A stretch of 25,971 bases of DNA, from NCBI GenBank assembly GCA_023415475.1, contig JAEZKL010000150.1, forward strand, positions 1 to 25,971, given 5' to 3'. The DNA is from Bacillota bacterium (lineage in GTDB: Bacteria; Bacillota; Clostridia; Lachnospirales; Lachnospiraceae). Made by a program: the position numbers and the translations under genes. The notes beneath the pieces are model-generated. The model did no database searches. It was not told the DNA's origin and worked only from the letters and a program-made list of their open reading frames with translations. Below are positions 6,651 to 13,148 of the stretch, piece by piece; position 1 is the stretch's first letter; every line of letters begins with the position of its first letter.

Positions 6651-7571
6651 CTATTCCAAATTATTCAAATACCTTTCTACTGCTGTAATTGCATTTGCTC
6701 CATCGGATGCCGCCGTTATAATCTGACGAAGCTCCTTAGTTCGAACATCACCTGCAACAAAGACACCCGGAACATTCGTCTCACAGCTTTCACCAGCTAT
6801 AATGTACCCTCCTTCGTCTGTTGCTACCACTTTTTTATAAACATCAGAATTCGGAAGATATCCTACCGCAATGAAAATCCCGGCGACTTCATAGCTTGCT
6901 ATTTCATTGGTCTTAACATTCTTAATCTCTATGGTTTTAACGCTCTCCTCACCATTGATTTTCTCTACCACACTATCCCAAAGTATTGTTACATTATCTA
7001 ATTCAGTCAGTCTTGATGTAATACTCTTAGATGCACGGAATTGATCCCTTCTATGAATTACATATACCTGCTTACATATTCTTGCCAAAAAGATAGCATC
7101 CTCTACCGCAACATCGCCTCCGCCTACGACGGCAACTGTCTTATTCTTAAAAAAGGCTCCGTCACAGGTTGCGCAGTAGGATACTCCCATGCCGGAAAGC
7201 TTCTCTTCCCCTTCTACACCGAGATGACGTGGTGCACCGCCTGTAGCAATCACCACTGTCTTCGCTTTATATTGGGTACCGTCATCCATGGTTACAACCT
7301 TGAATTCATCTTCCAGCCTAAAATCGGTTACCTCACCATTTACGAATTTTGTCTCCAATTTGTCAGCATGCTCTCTGAATTTGGTACTTAATTCAAATCC
7401 GCTGATTCCGGGCGTCCCCGGATAATTATCTACCTCATAGGTATTAATGATCTGACCTCCGCTTAATCCGGCCTTCTCAATTACAATTACATTCAATTCT
7501 GCTCTTTTGGCATATATCGCTGCTGCAAGACCGGCAGGACCTGAGCCGATAATAATTACATCATAAATCAT
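6651..7571 (-). CDS. trxB: Thioredoxin reductase (NADPH, FAD)
   Basis: A cytoplasmic flavoenzyme that transfers electrons from NADPH through FAD and a redox disulfide to thioredoxin. The 306-residue length is typical of the low-molecular-weight class. Visible motifs are the FAD-binding GSGPAG (9-14), the redox-active CATC (133-136), the NADPH-binding GGGDVAVE (150-157) with HRRDQFRA (173-180), and the second FAD motif VFVAGDV near 274-280. The ATG at 7571 follows AAGGAGG by a normal distance. The neighbours are not obviously related. I see no convincing -35/-10 pair upstream and no clear terminator downstream. Confidence 0.96.
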   Translation of the reverse strand: MIYDVIIIGSGPAGLAAAIYAKRAELNVIVIEKAGLSGGQIINTYEVDNYPGTPGISGFELSTKFREHADKLETKFVNGEVTDFRLEDEFKVVTMDDGTQYKAKTVVIATGGAPRHLGVEGEEKLSGMGVSYCATCDGAFFKNKTVAVVGGGDVAVEDAIFLARICKQVYVIHRRDQFRASKSITSRLTELDNVTILWDSVVEKINGEESVKTIEIKNVKTNEIASYEVAGIFIAVGYLPNSDVYKKVVATDEGGYIIAGESCETNVPGVFVAGDVRTKELRQIITAASDGANAITAVERYLNNLE

Positions 7572-7658
7572 AGCATGTACCTCCTTGGATTAATTTCCGA
7601 TTTTAACGTTAGATTTTAATATTACAGTATTATGCATAAATACTTATGTTTTACATCA

Positions 7659-7686
7659 TTGATTACAATAAAAATTGTGGTATAAT
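7659..7686 (+). promoter_or_regulatory. Sigma-A type promoter of the yjfB-like gene
   Basis: TTGATT (7659-7664), 16 bp, TATAAT (7681-7686) with TGG immediately before the -10 box (extended -10). The leader of about 95 bases contains two dyads: AAGTTAC/GTAACTT (7709-7715, 7726-7732) and AATTGGTTACCAATT (7740-7754). Confidence 0.72.
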
Positions 7687-7786
7687 GAATTCATAATAAT
7701 ATATCATTAAGTTACTCAAAAATCTGTAACTTTATTACTAATTGGTTACCAATTATTCATTGAGGGACACACGAAAGGAGAACCAT

Positions 7787-7966
7787 ATGACAATCTCTTC
7801 TTTAACCCCAAGTCCTGTTACTATGTCTGGCAGCAATAGTGTGATCGGTACTGCTGTTCTTGCTAAAAGTCTCGACAGCTTCGAATTGTCCTGCGAAGGA
7901 ATCATTAAGATGATGGAGCAATCCGTAAATCCAATGGTTGGCCAGAATATAGACCTGAAGATTTAA
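7787..7966 (+). CDS. YjfB-family putative motility protein
   Basis: A 59-residue protein. Its C-terminal GQNIDLKI and the preceding helical segment (AVLAKSLDSFELSCEGIIKMME) match the small YjfB family, which in Bacillus subtilis is linked to the motility regulon; its biochemical function is unknown. The start is the ATG at 7787, six bases after AAAGGAG. An upstream ATG at 7742 would add 15 residues and lacks a ribosome site. The gene stands alone on the plus strand between its own promoter and terminator. Flagellar genes elsewhere in the window fit a motility link. Confidence 0.82.
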   Translation: MTISSLTPSPVTMSGSNSVIGTAVLAKSLDSFELSCEGIIKMMEQSVNPMVGQNIDLKI

Positions 7967-7983
7967 TAGGATATTATATGATT

Positions 7984-8018
7984 AATGAAAGCCTGCATAG
8001 CAGGCTTTCATTTTAATT
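7984..8018 (+). terminator. Intrinsic terminator of the yjfB-like gene
   Basis: AATGAAAGCCTG (7984-7995) pairs exactly with 8001-8012 around a 5-base loop, followed by TTTTAATT. Confidence 0.85.
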
Positions 8019-8067
8019 CATAGCAATAGAAAGCCCGCGAAGCGTGCTCTCTATCGTGGTTATCATG
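8015..8067. repeat. Palindromic repeat, copy B (GCGAAGC core)
   Basis: AATTCATAGCAATAGAAAGC followed by GCGAAGCG and GCTCTCTATCG. The arms are partly G-T paired compared with copy A. It lies between two convergent genes and may help end the methyltransferase transcript. Confidence 0.7.
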
Positions 8068-8082
8068 TTAATAATTAAATGT

Positions 8083-8673
8083 TTAATCTAACTCAATTCT
8101 ACGGACCAATGCGTAAATCCATTCGGTTTCATTATCATCAGGTGAATCATCACATTTGTCGATATCTATTATCTCAAGATTCTCATACCTGCTTATTAAT
8201 TCCTTTAAGGTCTTCATCCGATAGTCCGTGAAATAACGGCCATCCCGCTCTCCTTCATATTCACCGTAATGGAATGACAGGAAGAGAATACCATTTATCT
8301 TTAAGCTGTTTATAACTTGTGCCAGGATCGTATCTATCTCATCACTAGGTACATGTAATAAGGACGCACATGCCCATATTCCATCAAACACCTGATTAAA
8401 ATCTATTTCAGCAAATGATAGATGTAATACATCTTGCCCAATATGTATGCTTGCTAAATCACACATTTCTTCAGATGCATCCATTGCAGTTACATCGTAG
8501 CCACAGGAAATAAAATATGCGCTGTCTCTCCCTGAGCCGCAGCCCAAGTCTAAAATACTTGCTCCTTCCGGTAGCTGCTTGGTGAAGAGGTCCCACCAGC
8601 TTTGCATACTAATATCTACTGTTCTTTCGAAATATTCCACTGCGTACTTATCATAATACTCTATCGAGTCCAA
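8083..8673 (-). CDS. Class I SAM-dependent methyltransferase, substrate unknown
   Basis: A 196-residue Rossmann-fold methyltransferase. Motif I is ILDLGCGSGRDS (40-51), the acidic ribose-binding residue is Asp65 in AMDAS, and the post-motif FDGIWACASLLHVP segment (about 95-108) is typical of the Methyltransf_11/TehB-like group. Such proteins act on small molecules or tellurite-like substrates; the sequence does not tell which. The start is TTG at 8673, nine bases after an excellent AAAGGAGG; no nearby ATG would preserve the N-terminal helix. It is a single gene facing the yjfB-like gene. Confidence 0.85.
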   Translation of the reverse strand: MDSIEYYDKYAVEYFERTVDISMQSWWDLFTKQLPEGASILDLGCGSGRDSAYFISCGYDVTAMDASEEMCDLASIHIGQDVLHLSFAEIDFNQVFDGIWACASLLHVPSDEIDTILAQVINSLKINGILFLSFHYGEYEGERDGRYFTDYRMKTLKELISRYENLEIIDIDKCDDSPDDNETEWIYALVRRIELD

Positions 8674-8702
8674 TTATTTATCCCTCCTTTATAAACAAGC
8701 TT

Positions 8703-8711
8703 ATTATAGCA
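8703..8711 (-). promoter_or_regulatory. Extended -10 promoter of the methyltransferase gene
   Basis: On the minus strand TGCTATAAT about 30 bp before the start codon. No good -35 hexamer is present, so this would rely on the extended -10. Confidence 0.5.
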
Positions 8712-8763
8712 AATATATTTTATTAATTCCAGCTTTTTTCCTTGAAATCATAAATTCTTAATA

Positions 8764-8795
8764 AACAAGATGAATTGGCCAACCAATTCACTTGT
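8764..8795. repeat. Palindromic repeat, second copy of the AACAAG...ACTTGT family
   Basis: TGAATTGG (8771-8778) pairs with CCAATTCA (8783-8790), flanked by AACAAG and CTTGT. It aligns with 268-299 near the left edge with two single-base gaps. Confidence 0.6.
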
Positions 8796-8803
8796 CATGA
8801 ATA

Positions 8804-8835
8804 GAATACAGCATCAGCATGCTGACACTGTATTC
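8804..8835. repeat. Nested palindrome upstream of the thioesterase operon
   Basis: GAATACAG (8804-8811) pairs with CTGTATTC (8828-8835) around the 12-bp palindrome TCAGCATGCTGA (8814-8825). The whole would form a long hairpin or a symmetrical protein-binding site about 70 bp upstream of the predicted promoter. The rest of the 8674-9000 gap holds only the promoter and another repeat. Confidence 0.6.
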
Positions 8836-8905
8836 ACTTGCTTTGCATCTCAGCCCGGCTGCGGATTACGAAGGAAAAAAAAAGCTATGGAAAATAAGGA
8901 AGAAA

Positions 8906-8914
8906 TGCTATAAT
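8906..8914 (+). promoter_or_regulatory. Extended -10 promoter of the thioesterase-cvfB operon
   Basis: TGCTATAAT at 8906-8914. The -35 position (about 8886, TATGGA) is poor. It gives a leader of about 80 bases. Confidence 0.5.
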
Positions 8915-9000
8915 AGAAAAATGATTATGAATCGTTTTCCAGTATACGAAAGCACGGTATTGGGCTTTCAATCGATAGGAACCAGAAAGGCAGTTTTAGA

Positions 9001-9723
9001 ATGTATACTTTTCATGGCAGAGTCAGATACACCGAGCTCAATCATCAAAAGGGAATCATGGATCCCTCCTGTATCATAAATTATTTTCAGGATTGCAGTA
9101 CCTTTCAATCAGAAGATATGAATCGCGGATTAGCTTACTTAAGCGCTAAGAATCGGGTTTGGTTATTAAACAGCTGGCAGCTCGAGCTCCTGCAGCCGAT
9201 CCGTCTTGGAGACGAAATAACCATCGGAACCTGGCCCTACGATTTTAAAGGCATCTATGGATATCGTAATTTTATTATGATGAATTCCAATGATGAAGTG
9301 CTCGCAGTGGCCAATTCCATCTGGGTTTACATCGATACCGTAACCGGGAGACCGACAAGGATCCCTGCTGATTTGAACGGCTATACAATCGAACCGCCAT
9401 ACCCGATGGAACACGCAGACCGCAAAATTGAAGCAAACGGCCAATGGGACTCATTTCCCCCAATAACCGTTGTAAAATCAAACATTGATTCGTATAACCA
9501 CGTCAATAATGGGCAATACATTAAAATGGCTGAGCAGTATATTCCTGATGATTTTACGATCAAATCTGTTCGCGTCGAATACCGGATGCAGGCTGTACTT
9601 GGCGATCAGATAATTCCCAAGATAATCAGGGAGGAAAACAGGTATCTCATCCTGTTGGACTCAACCGATAATAAGACCTACTCCATTGTGGAATTTATCG
9701 GGACACATACACATGAAACCTAG
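9001..9723 (+). CDS. Acyl-ACP thioesterase (FatA/FatB-like hotdog family)
   Basis: Hydrolyses acyl-ACP to free fatty acid, ending or trimming fatty-acid synthesis in the cytoplasm. The 240-residue product is a double hotdog of the bacterial acyl-ACP thioesterase family. The first repeat begins MYTFHGRVRYTELN, with the helix MDPSCIINYFQDCSTFQSED and the strand WLLNSWQLEL. The second repeat contains SNIDSYNHVNNGQYIKM at about 159-175, which carries the conserved Asn/His active-site segment (N-x-H-V-N-N). The start ATG follows AAAGG by about eleven bases, a little far. The S1 protein gene begins 18 bp later on the same strand, so the two are probably one operon. Confidence 0.9.
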   Translation: MYTFHGRVRYTELNHQKGIMDPSCIINYFQDCSTFQSEDMNRGLAYLSAKNRVWLLNSWQLELLQPIRLGDEITIGTWPYDFKGIYGYRNFIMMNSNDEVLAVANSIWVYIDTVTGRPTRIPADLNGYTIEPPYPMEHADRKIEANGQWDSFPPITVVKSNIDSYNHVNNGQYIKMAEQYIPDDFTIKSVRVEYRMQAVLGDQIIPKIIREENRYLILLDSTDNKTYSIVEFIGTHTHET

Positions 9724-9741
9724 AAAGAAAGGATATTTATT

Positions 9742-10581
9742 ATGATACAACTCGGAACATATCAGACCCTGGAGGTTGTTAAAAAAACCGACTTTGGTGT
9801 TTATTTAAGTGCGGATGGCAAGGCTTCTAAGCATACTGTACTCCTACCCCTCAAGGAAATCCCCGAGGGAACTGTAGTTGGCGATCAACTGGAGGTATTT
9901 ATCTATAAAGATTCGGAGGACAGAGAAATTGCAACAACGGCTAAAGTACCGGTTACCCTCGGAGAGCTTGCTGTTCTTAAGGTAAAGGAGGTTACCACCG
10001 TTGGCGCTTTCCTGGATTGGGGACTCATGAAGGATTTACTGCTTCCTTATAAGGAGCAGACCAGGAAAGTGGAGGCCGGAGACCAGGTACTGATTACGCT
10101 GTACGTAGATAAGAGCAATCGGCTTTGTGCGACCATGAAGGTTTATGATTCGCTCTTAAAGACTTCACCTTATAAGAAGGATGATATGGTGACCGGAATC
10201 ATATACGACGAGATTGATTCCTTCGGTATCTTTGTCGCCGTGGATAATAAGTATTCCGCTATGCTTCCAAGGAATGAAGTGTTTACCCCTGTTCAAATCG
10301 GAGATGTCGTGAAGGCAAGGGTTATTAGTGTACGTGAGGACGGCAAGTTAACCCTAAGCCTCAGAGAAAAGGCTCATGTACAGATGGATGCCGATGCCGA
10401 TCAGATTCTTATGAAGCTGCAGGCAGCGGAGGGATACCTCCCCTATAATGATGCCTCCGACCCCGAAAAGATCAAAAGAGAGTTTAAAATAAGTAAGAAC
10501 GCTTTTAAGAGAGCAATTGGTAAATTATATAAGGCAGGTACCATTCAAATAACCGATGATGGAATCCGATTATCAAAATAG
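9742..10581 (+). CDS. cvfB: CvfB/YitL-like S1 RNA-binding protein
   Basis: A 279-residue protein with the CvfB layout: S1-like OB domains in tandem (about 1-65, 68-135 and 145-212) and a C-terminal winged-helix domain (about 225-279, ending KLYKAGTIQITDDGIRLSK). S1 features are visible in VGAFLDWG near 90 and in SFGIFVAV, MLPRNEV and GKLTLSLRE toward 158-212. CvfB proteins bind RNA and affect virulence-factor and general gene expression in staphylococci; the molecular target here is unknown. An AAAGGA site precedes the ATG by eight bases. It follows the thioesterase gene closely and ends in a clear terminator. Confidence 0.88.
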   Translation: MIQLGTYQTLEVVKKTDFGVYLSADGKASKHTVLLPLKEIPEGTVVGDQLEVFIYKDSEDREIATTAKVPVTLGELAVLKVKEVTTVGAFLDWGLMKDLLLPYKEQTRKVEAGDQVLITLYVDKSNRLCATMKVYDSLLKTSPYKKDDMVTGIIYDEIDSFGIFVAVDNKYSAMLPRNEVFTPVQIGDVVKARVISVREDGKLTLSLREKAHVQMDADADQILMKLQAAEGYLPYNDASDPEKIKREFKISKNAFKRAIGKLYKAGTIQITDDGIRLSK

Positions 10582-10668
10582 CCCCTGCCTCAGGTCAATC
10601 ATATTTTATTGTTTATCACAAGCCCAAGCCAAAGTAATTAATTGGCACATTTCCCAGAGCCTTCATAA

Positions 10669-10697
10669 AGAGTGTCTGCTATGCAGGCACTTTTTTT
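10669..10697 (+). terminator. Intrinsic terminator of the thioesterase-cvfB operon
   Basis: AGTGTCTGC (10671-10679), a 3-base loop, GCAGGCACT (10683-10691), then seven Ts. One T-G pair lies in the stem. The T-run touches the stop codon of the convergent yvyF-like gene, so the hairpin may serve both directions. Confidence 0.85.
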
Positions 10698-11112
10698 ACT
10701 TAATATCCTTAATATCTAAGAAACGCATTCTTGCATTTTCTCTCGGATCCTTCGGTCTTTGCGCCGGCATTTGTTTCCCGTACAAATTGTTGAGATTTTT
10801 GGCAAGCTTATCCTTACAGGCTTTACAATAGCGCCCCGTTTTTATTGTTACTCCGCAGCTTTCGCATTCAAGACCAATCATAGAATCCTCAGCAAAAGCG
10901 AGCCTTTCTTCGCGAATCCATTGCTTGATCTGTGACACCGATACCTCCAGCTCCTCCGAAACCTCTTGGATACCTACACGTGGATGGTCATAGACATATT
11001 CCTTCACTTCCTCAAATTTAAGGTCCAGTTTTTGAGCGCATGACGGACACAACGGGGGTCCAGATAAAAAGTTGAATAATTTTCCACAACCTTTACAATT
11101 TCTCACTTCCAT
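10696..11112 (-). CDS. yvyF: YvyF-type flagellar operon protein
   Basis: A 138-residue cytoplasmic protein with two zinc-ribbon-like clusters, C6/C9 with C22/C25 and C83/C86 with C96/C99. A MerR-like helix-turn-helix lies between them (VGIQEVSEELEVSVSQIKQWIREERL, about 47-71). This matches the small family named after B. subtilis YvyF, which is encoded between comFC and flgM. Family knowledge ties it to flagellar gene control, but its mechanism is not established. I choose the ATG at 11112, seven bases after AGGAGG; the longer frame to 11145 has no such site. It starts 11 bp after comFC ends, so the two are cotranscribed. Confidence 0.85.
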   Translation of the reverse strand: MEVRNCKGCGKLFNFLSGPPLCPSCAQKLDLKFEEVKEYVYDHPRVGIQEVSEELEVSVSQIKQWIREERLAFAEDSMIGLECESCGVTIKTGRYCKACKDKLAKNLNNLYGKQMPAQRPKDPRENARMRFLDIKDIK

Positions 11113-11123
11113 ACTTTTTCCTC

Positions 11124-11846
11124 CTAATAGCCTTTTCCTATGCACAAAACAATAAAATACACCTCATCTATCCCATGAGATTTCAATACATTCGAGCAGG
11201 CTTCCACCGTACTGCCTGTCGTATAGATATCATCCACAAGTAAAACTTTTTTTATAGAAGTCGTCCCGGTATTCAAAAATTGTTCATTAAATGCAAAGGC
11301 TTCTGAAAGGTTCTTCCAACGTTCTTTATTACTTAACTTTTTCTGTGGTAAGGTCTTCTTATTTCGGATCAGTAACTTTGTTAATACCGGCAGCTTAAGG
11401 TCCCTGCCGATCCCCTTCGCTAAGAGCTCCGCTTGATTATAACCTCTCTCAAGATACTTACTCCGATGGATCGGAACCGGAATAATTGCATCCAATGCCA
11501 GCTTATGAAGCGCCGCACTATAAAGACGGAGCATTTCGTGAATATAGAAATTACTGTATTCCTTTTTGCTGTGATATTTATAAGCAGCAATGGATTTCTT
11601 CATCGCATCATCATATACCCAGACGGCATAACCTCTCTCATAGTGGAATTTCTTCCGCTCACAGTCACTGCAATATTCCTTCTCATCCTCTTCGATTGGC
11701 TTACTGCAGCGTTTACACCTGGGTTCTCCAATATAAATCAGCTTTTCTTTACATCCATTACAAGCCATCTGCTCCTTAGGAATTACTATTTCGCCGCAGA
11801 TAGGGCATCTTACCGGGTAAAGCAAATCAAGTAATGTCTGAAACAA
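11124..11846 (-). CDS. comFC: ComFC/GntX-family phosphoribosyltransferase-like competence protein
   Basis: A 240-residue ComF-family protein. The N-terminal part carries paired cysteines for zinc binding (C14/C17, C29/C32, C44/C47, C59/C62). The C-terminal part is a type I phosphoribosyltransferase fold with the PRPP-loop motif LLVDDIYTTGST (202-213) and the ComF signature IIPVPIHRSKYLERGYNQAELLAK around 121-144. In naturally competent bacteria ComFC is needed for DNA uptake, probably on the cytoplasmic side; no other competence gene is in the window. The start is TTG at 11846, eight bases after AGAGG; no ATG upstream of the first cysteines exists. The yvyF-like gene follows, as in Bacillus. 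Confidence 0.9.
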   Translation of the reverse strand: MFQTLLDLLYPVRCPICGEIVIPKEQMACNGCKEKLIYIGEPRCKRCSKPIEEDEKEYCSDCERKKFHYERGYAVWVYDDAMKKSIAAYKYHSKKEYSNFYIHEMLRLYSAALHKLALDAIIPVPIHRSKYLERGYNQAELLAKGIGRDLKLPVLTKLLIRNKKTLPQKKLSNKERWKNLSEAFAFNEQFLNTGTTSIKKVLLVDDIYTTGSTVEACSNVLKSHGIDEVYFIVLCIGKGY

Positions 11847-11863
11847 GACCGTTTCCTCTTCTC

Positions 11864-12775
11864 TTATGCAAATAACTTAACAGGATACTCTCCCTTATCA
11901 ATTAATCCACGTATGGACTTAACAACTGATTCCTTATCTTCCTTATAGGTAACTCCAAACCAGCGGTCCGAGGTCTTTAACACAATCACCTCAGCTTTAT
12001 TCTCCTTTACCAATTCACCAATCTTGGTAGGAAGAAGATATTCCTTCTTAAGCTCATTATCACCTAGTCCGGATAAGAAATCTACAAAGCCTGTCTCAAG
12101 CGCAGTAAATAAACTCGGTTTGAAGCCCCACATATTCATAGAAACTATACTGTCCAGATCAATCATTATATCCTCACCGGCTGCATTCTTAGCATCGGCA
12201 TGATCTCCTGCAGGAACTATACCTGAGGTCTCAACAATATCTATCAGCCTGTTCTGATCATTTGCCTTACAAACACCGCGGGTAACTGCACCGTTTTCAC
12301 TCAAGGTATTACCCAATATAAAGCCTGCCATACAATATTGATTTTCTTTATAGGATCCATCATTTAAGAATTGATATACGATCCTGAAGGCCTCTTTGCC
12401 ATAATAATCATCTGCATTGATTACTGCAAAGGGTTCCTTGACGATATCCTTACAACAGAGAACGGCTTGTCCGGTCCCCCACGGCTTTGTTCGCTGTGCA
12501 GGCTTATGAAAGCTCTCCGGTAAGGCATCCAATTCCTGAAATACATATTCTACCTTAATCAGCTTCTCAATCCGGTTACCGATGATTTCTCTAAAATCTT
12601 GCTGAAGATCTTTACGAATTATGAAAACAACTTTATTAAATCCCGCATTCATTGCATCATAGATGGAGTAGTCCATAATAATCTCACCACTAGGCCCAAC
12701 GGGCTCTAATTGCTTAATTCCTCCATATCTGCTTCCCATACCTGCTGCCATAATTACCAATGCTGTGTCAGCCAA
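11864..12775 (-). CDS. Nucleotidyltransferase (sugar-1-phosphate NTP transferase family)
   Basis: A 303-residue GT-A-like nucleotidyltransferase. It has the N-terminal signature AAGMGSRYGGIKQLEPVG (10-27), which binds the nucleotide, and the metal-binding ADDYYG (121-126). A PWGTGQAVL segment near 98-106 is typical of enzymes that activate sugar phosphates such as glucose-1-phosphate. The substrate cannot be read from the sequence; it is shorter and more divergent than standard GalU or RmlA. The start is TTG at 12775, eight bases after GGAGG. comFC begins 17 bp downstream, so this gene probably heads the comFC-yvyF operon. Confidence 0.85.
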   Translation of the reverse strand: MADTALVIMAAGMGSRYGGIKQLEPVGPSGEIIMDYSIYDAMNAGFNKVVFIIRKDLQQDFREIIGNRIEKLIKVEYVFQELDALPESFHKPAQRTKPWGTGQAVLCCKDIVKEPFAVINADDYYGKEAFRIVYQFLNDGSYKENQYCMAGFILGNTLSENGAVTRGVCKANDQNRLIDIVETSGIVPAGDHADAKNAAGEDIMIDLDSIVSMNMWGFKPSLFTALETGFVDFLSGLGDNELKKEYLLPTKIGELVKENKAEVIVLKTSDRWFGVTYKEDKESVVKSIRGLIDKGEYPVKLFA

Positions 12776-13018
12776 TGCAATCGCCTCCTATACCTATTAT
12801 ATTATTCATATTATTTTGCTTAAAAATATTATATCTTATTTACCATAAAATTGCACTACTAAATTATTACAAGCTGTCCCCCGTCAAAAACAAGGGACTA
12901 CATTTGAAGCAGAAATACCAAAGCCTACTATTATGTTGTACCACTTGGCAAAAGATATGCATAACATGGTGTTTCAAAACCTACATAACATCCTTATCTT
13001 AAGCTAATTCATATATTT
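12776..13018. other. Gene-free stretch upstream of the nucleotidyltransferase
   Basis: AT-rich sequence with a TATAAT on the minus strand about 50 bp before the TTG start but no good -35 partner. An 80-codon plus-strand frame here has no ribosome site or recognisable product. I see no riboswitch or terminator. Confidence 0.4.
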
Positions 13019-13140
13019 AGAAAATGTCTAACTTGGCTGACATTTTCTATATCGTGTATTCAAAAATATCAGCTTCGCAGACATTTTATGAATCATGTAT
13101 TCAAAAATATCAGCTTCGCAAACTTTTTATGAATCGTGTA
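13019..13140. repeat. 41-bp tandem repeat, two full units plus a degenerate third
   Basis: Two 41-bp units at 13059-13099 and 13100-13140 differ at only a few positions; each contains TTCGCA and ends in GTATTCAAAAATAT or a variant. A third, diverged unit (13019-13058) carries a perfect 10-bp inverted repeat, AGAAAATGTC/GACATTTTCT (13019-13028, 13039-13048). On the minus strand each unit contains GCGAAGC after ATTCATAAAA, resembling the dispersed palindromes at 4995, 6452 and 8015. Confidence 0.72.
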
Positions 13141-13148
13141 TTTCCCTT

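Noticed and set aside
8819..9079. 86-codon plus-strand frame before the thioesterase
   Set aside because: Overlaps the thioesterase start in another frame and has no ribosome site or conserved features.
12760..13002. 80-codon plus-strand frame
   Set aside because: No SD, AT-driven hydrophobic composition, and it overlaps the nucleotidyltransferase start region.
13019..13140. CRISPR array
   Set aside because: Units are directly tandem without unique spacers and only two are well preserved; no cas genes nearby.
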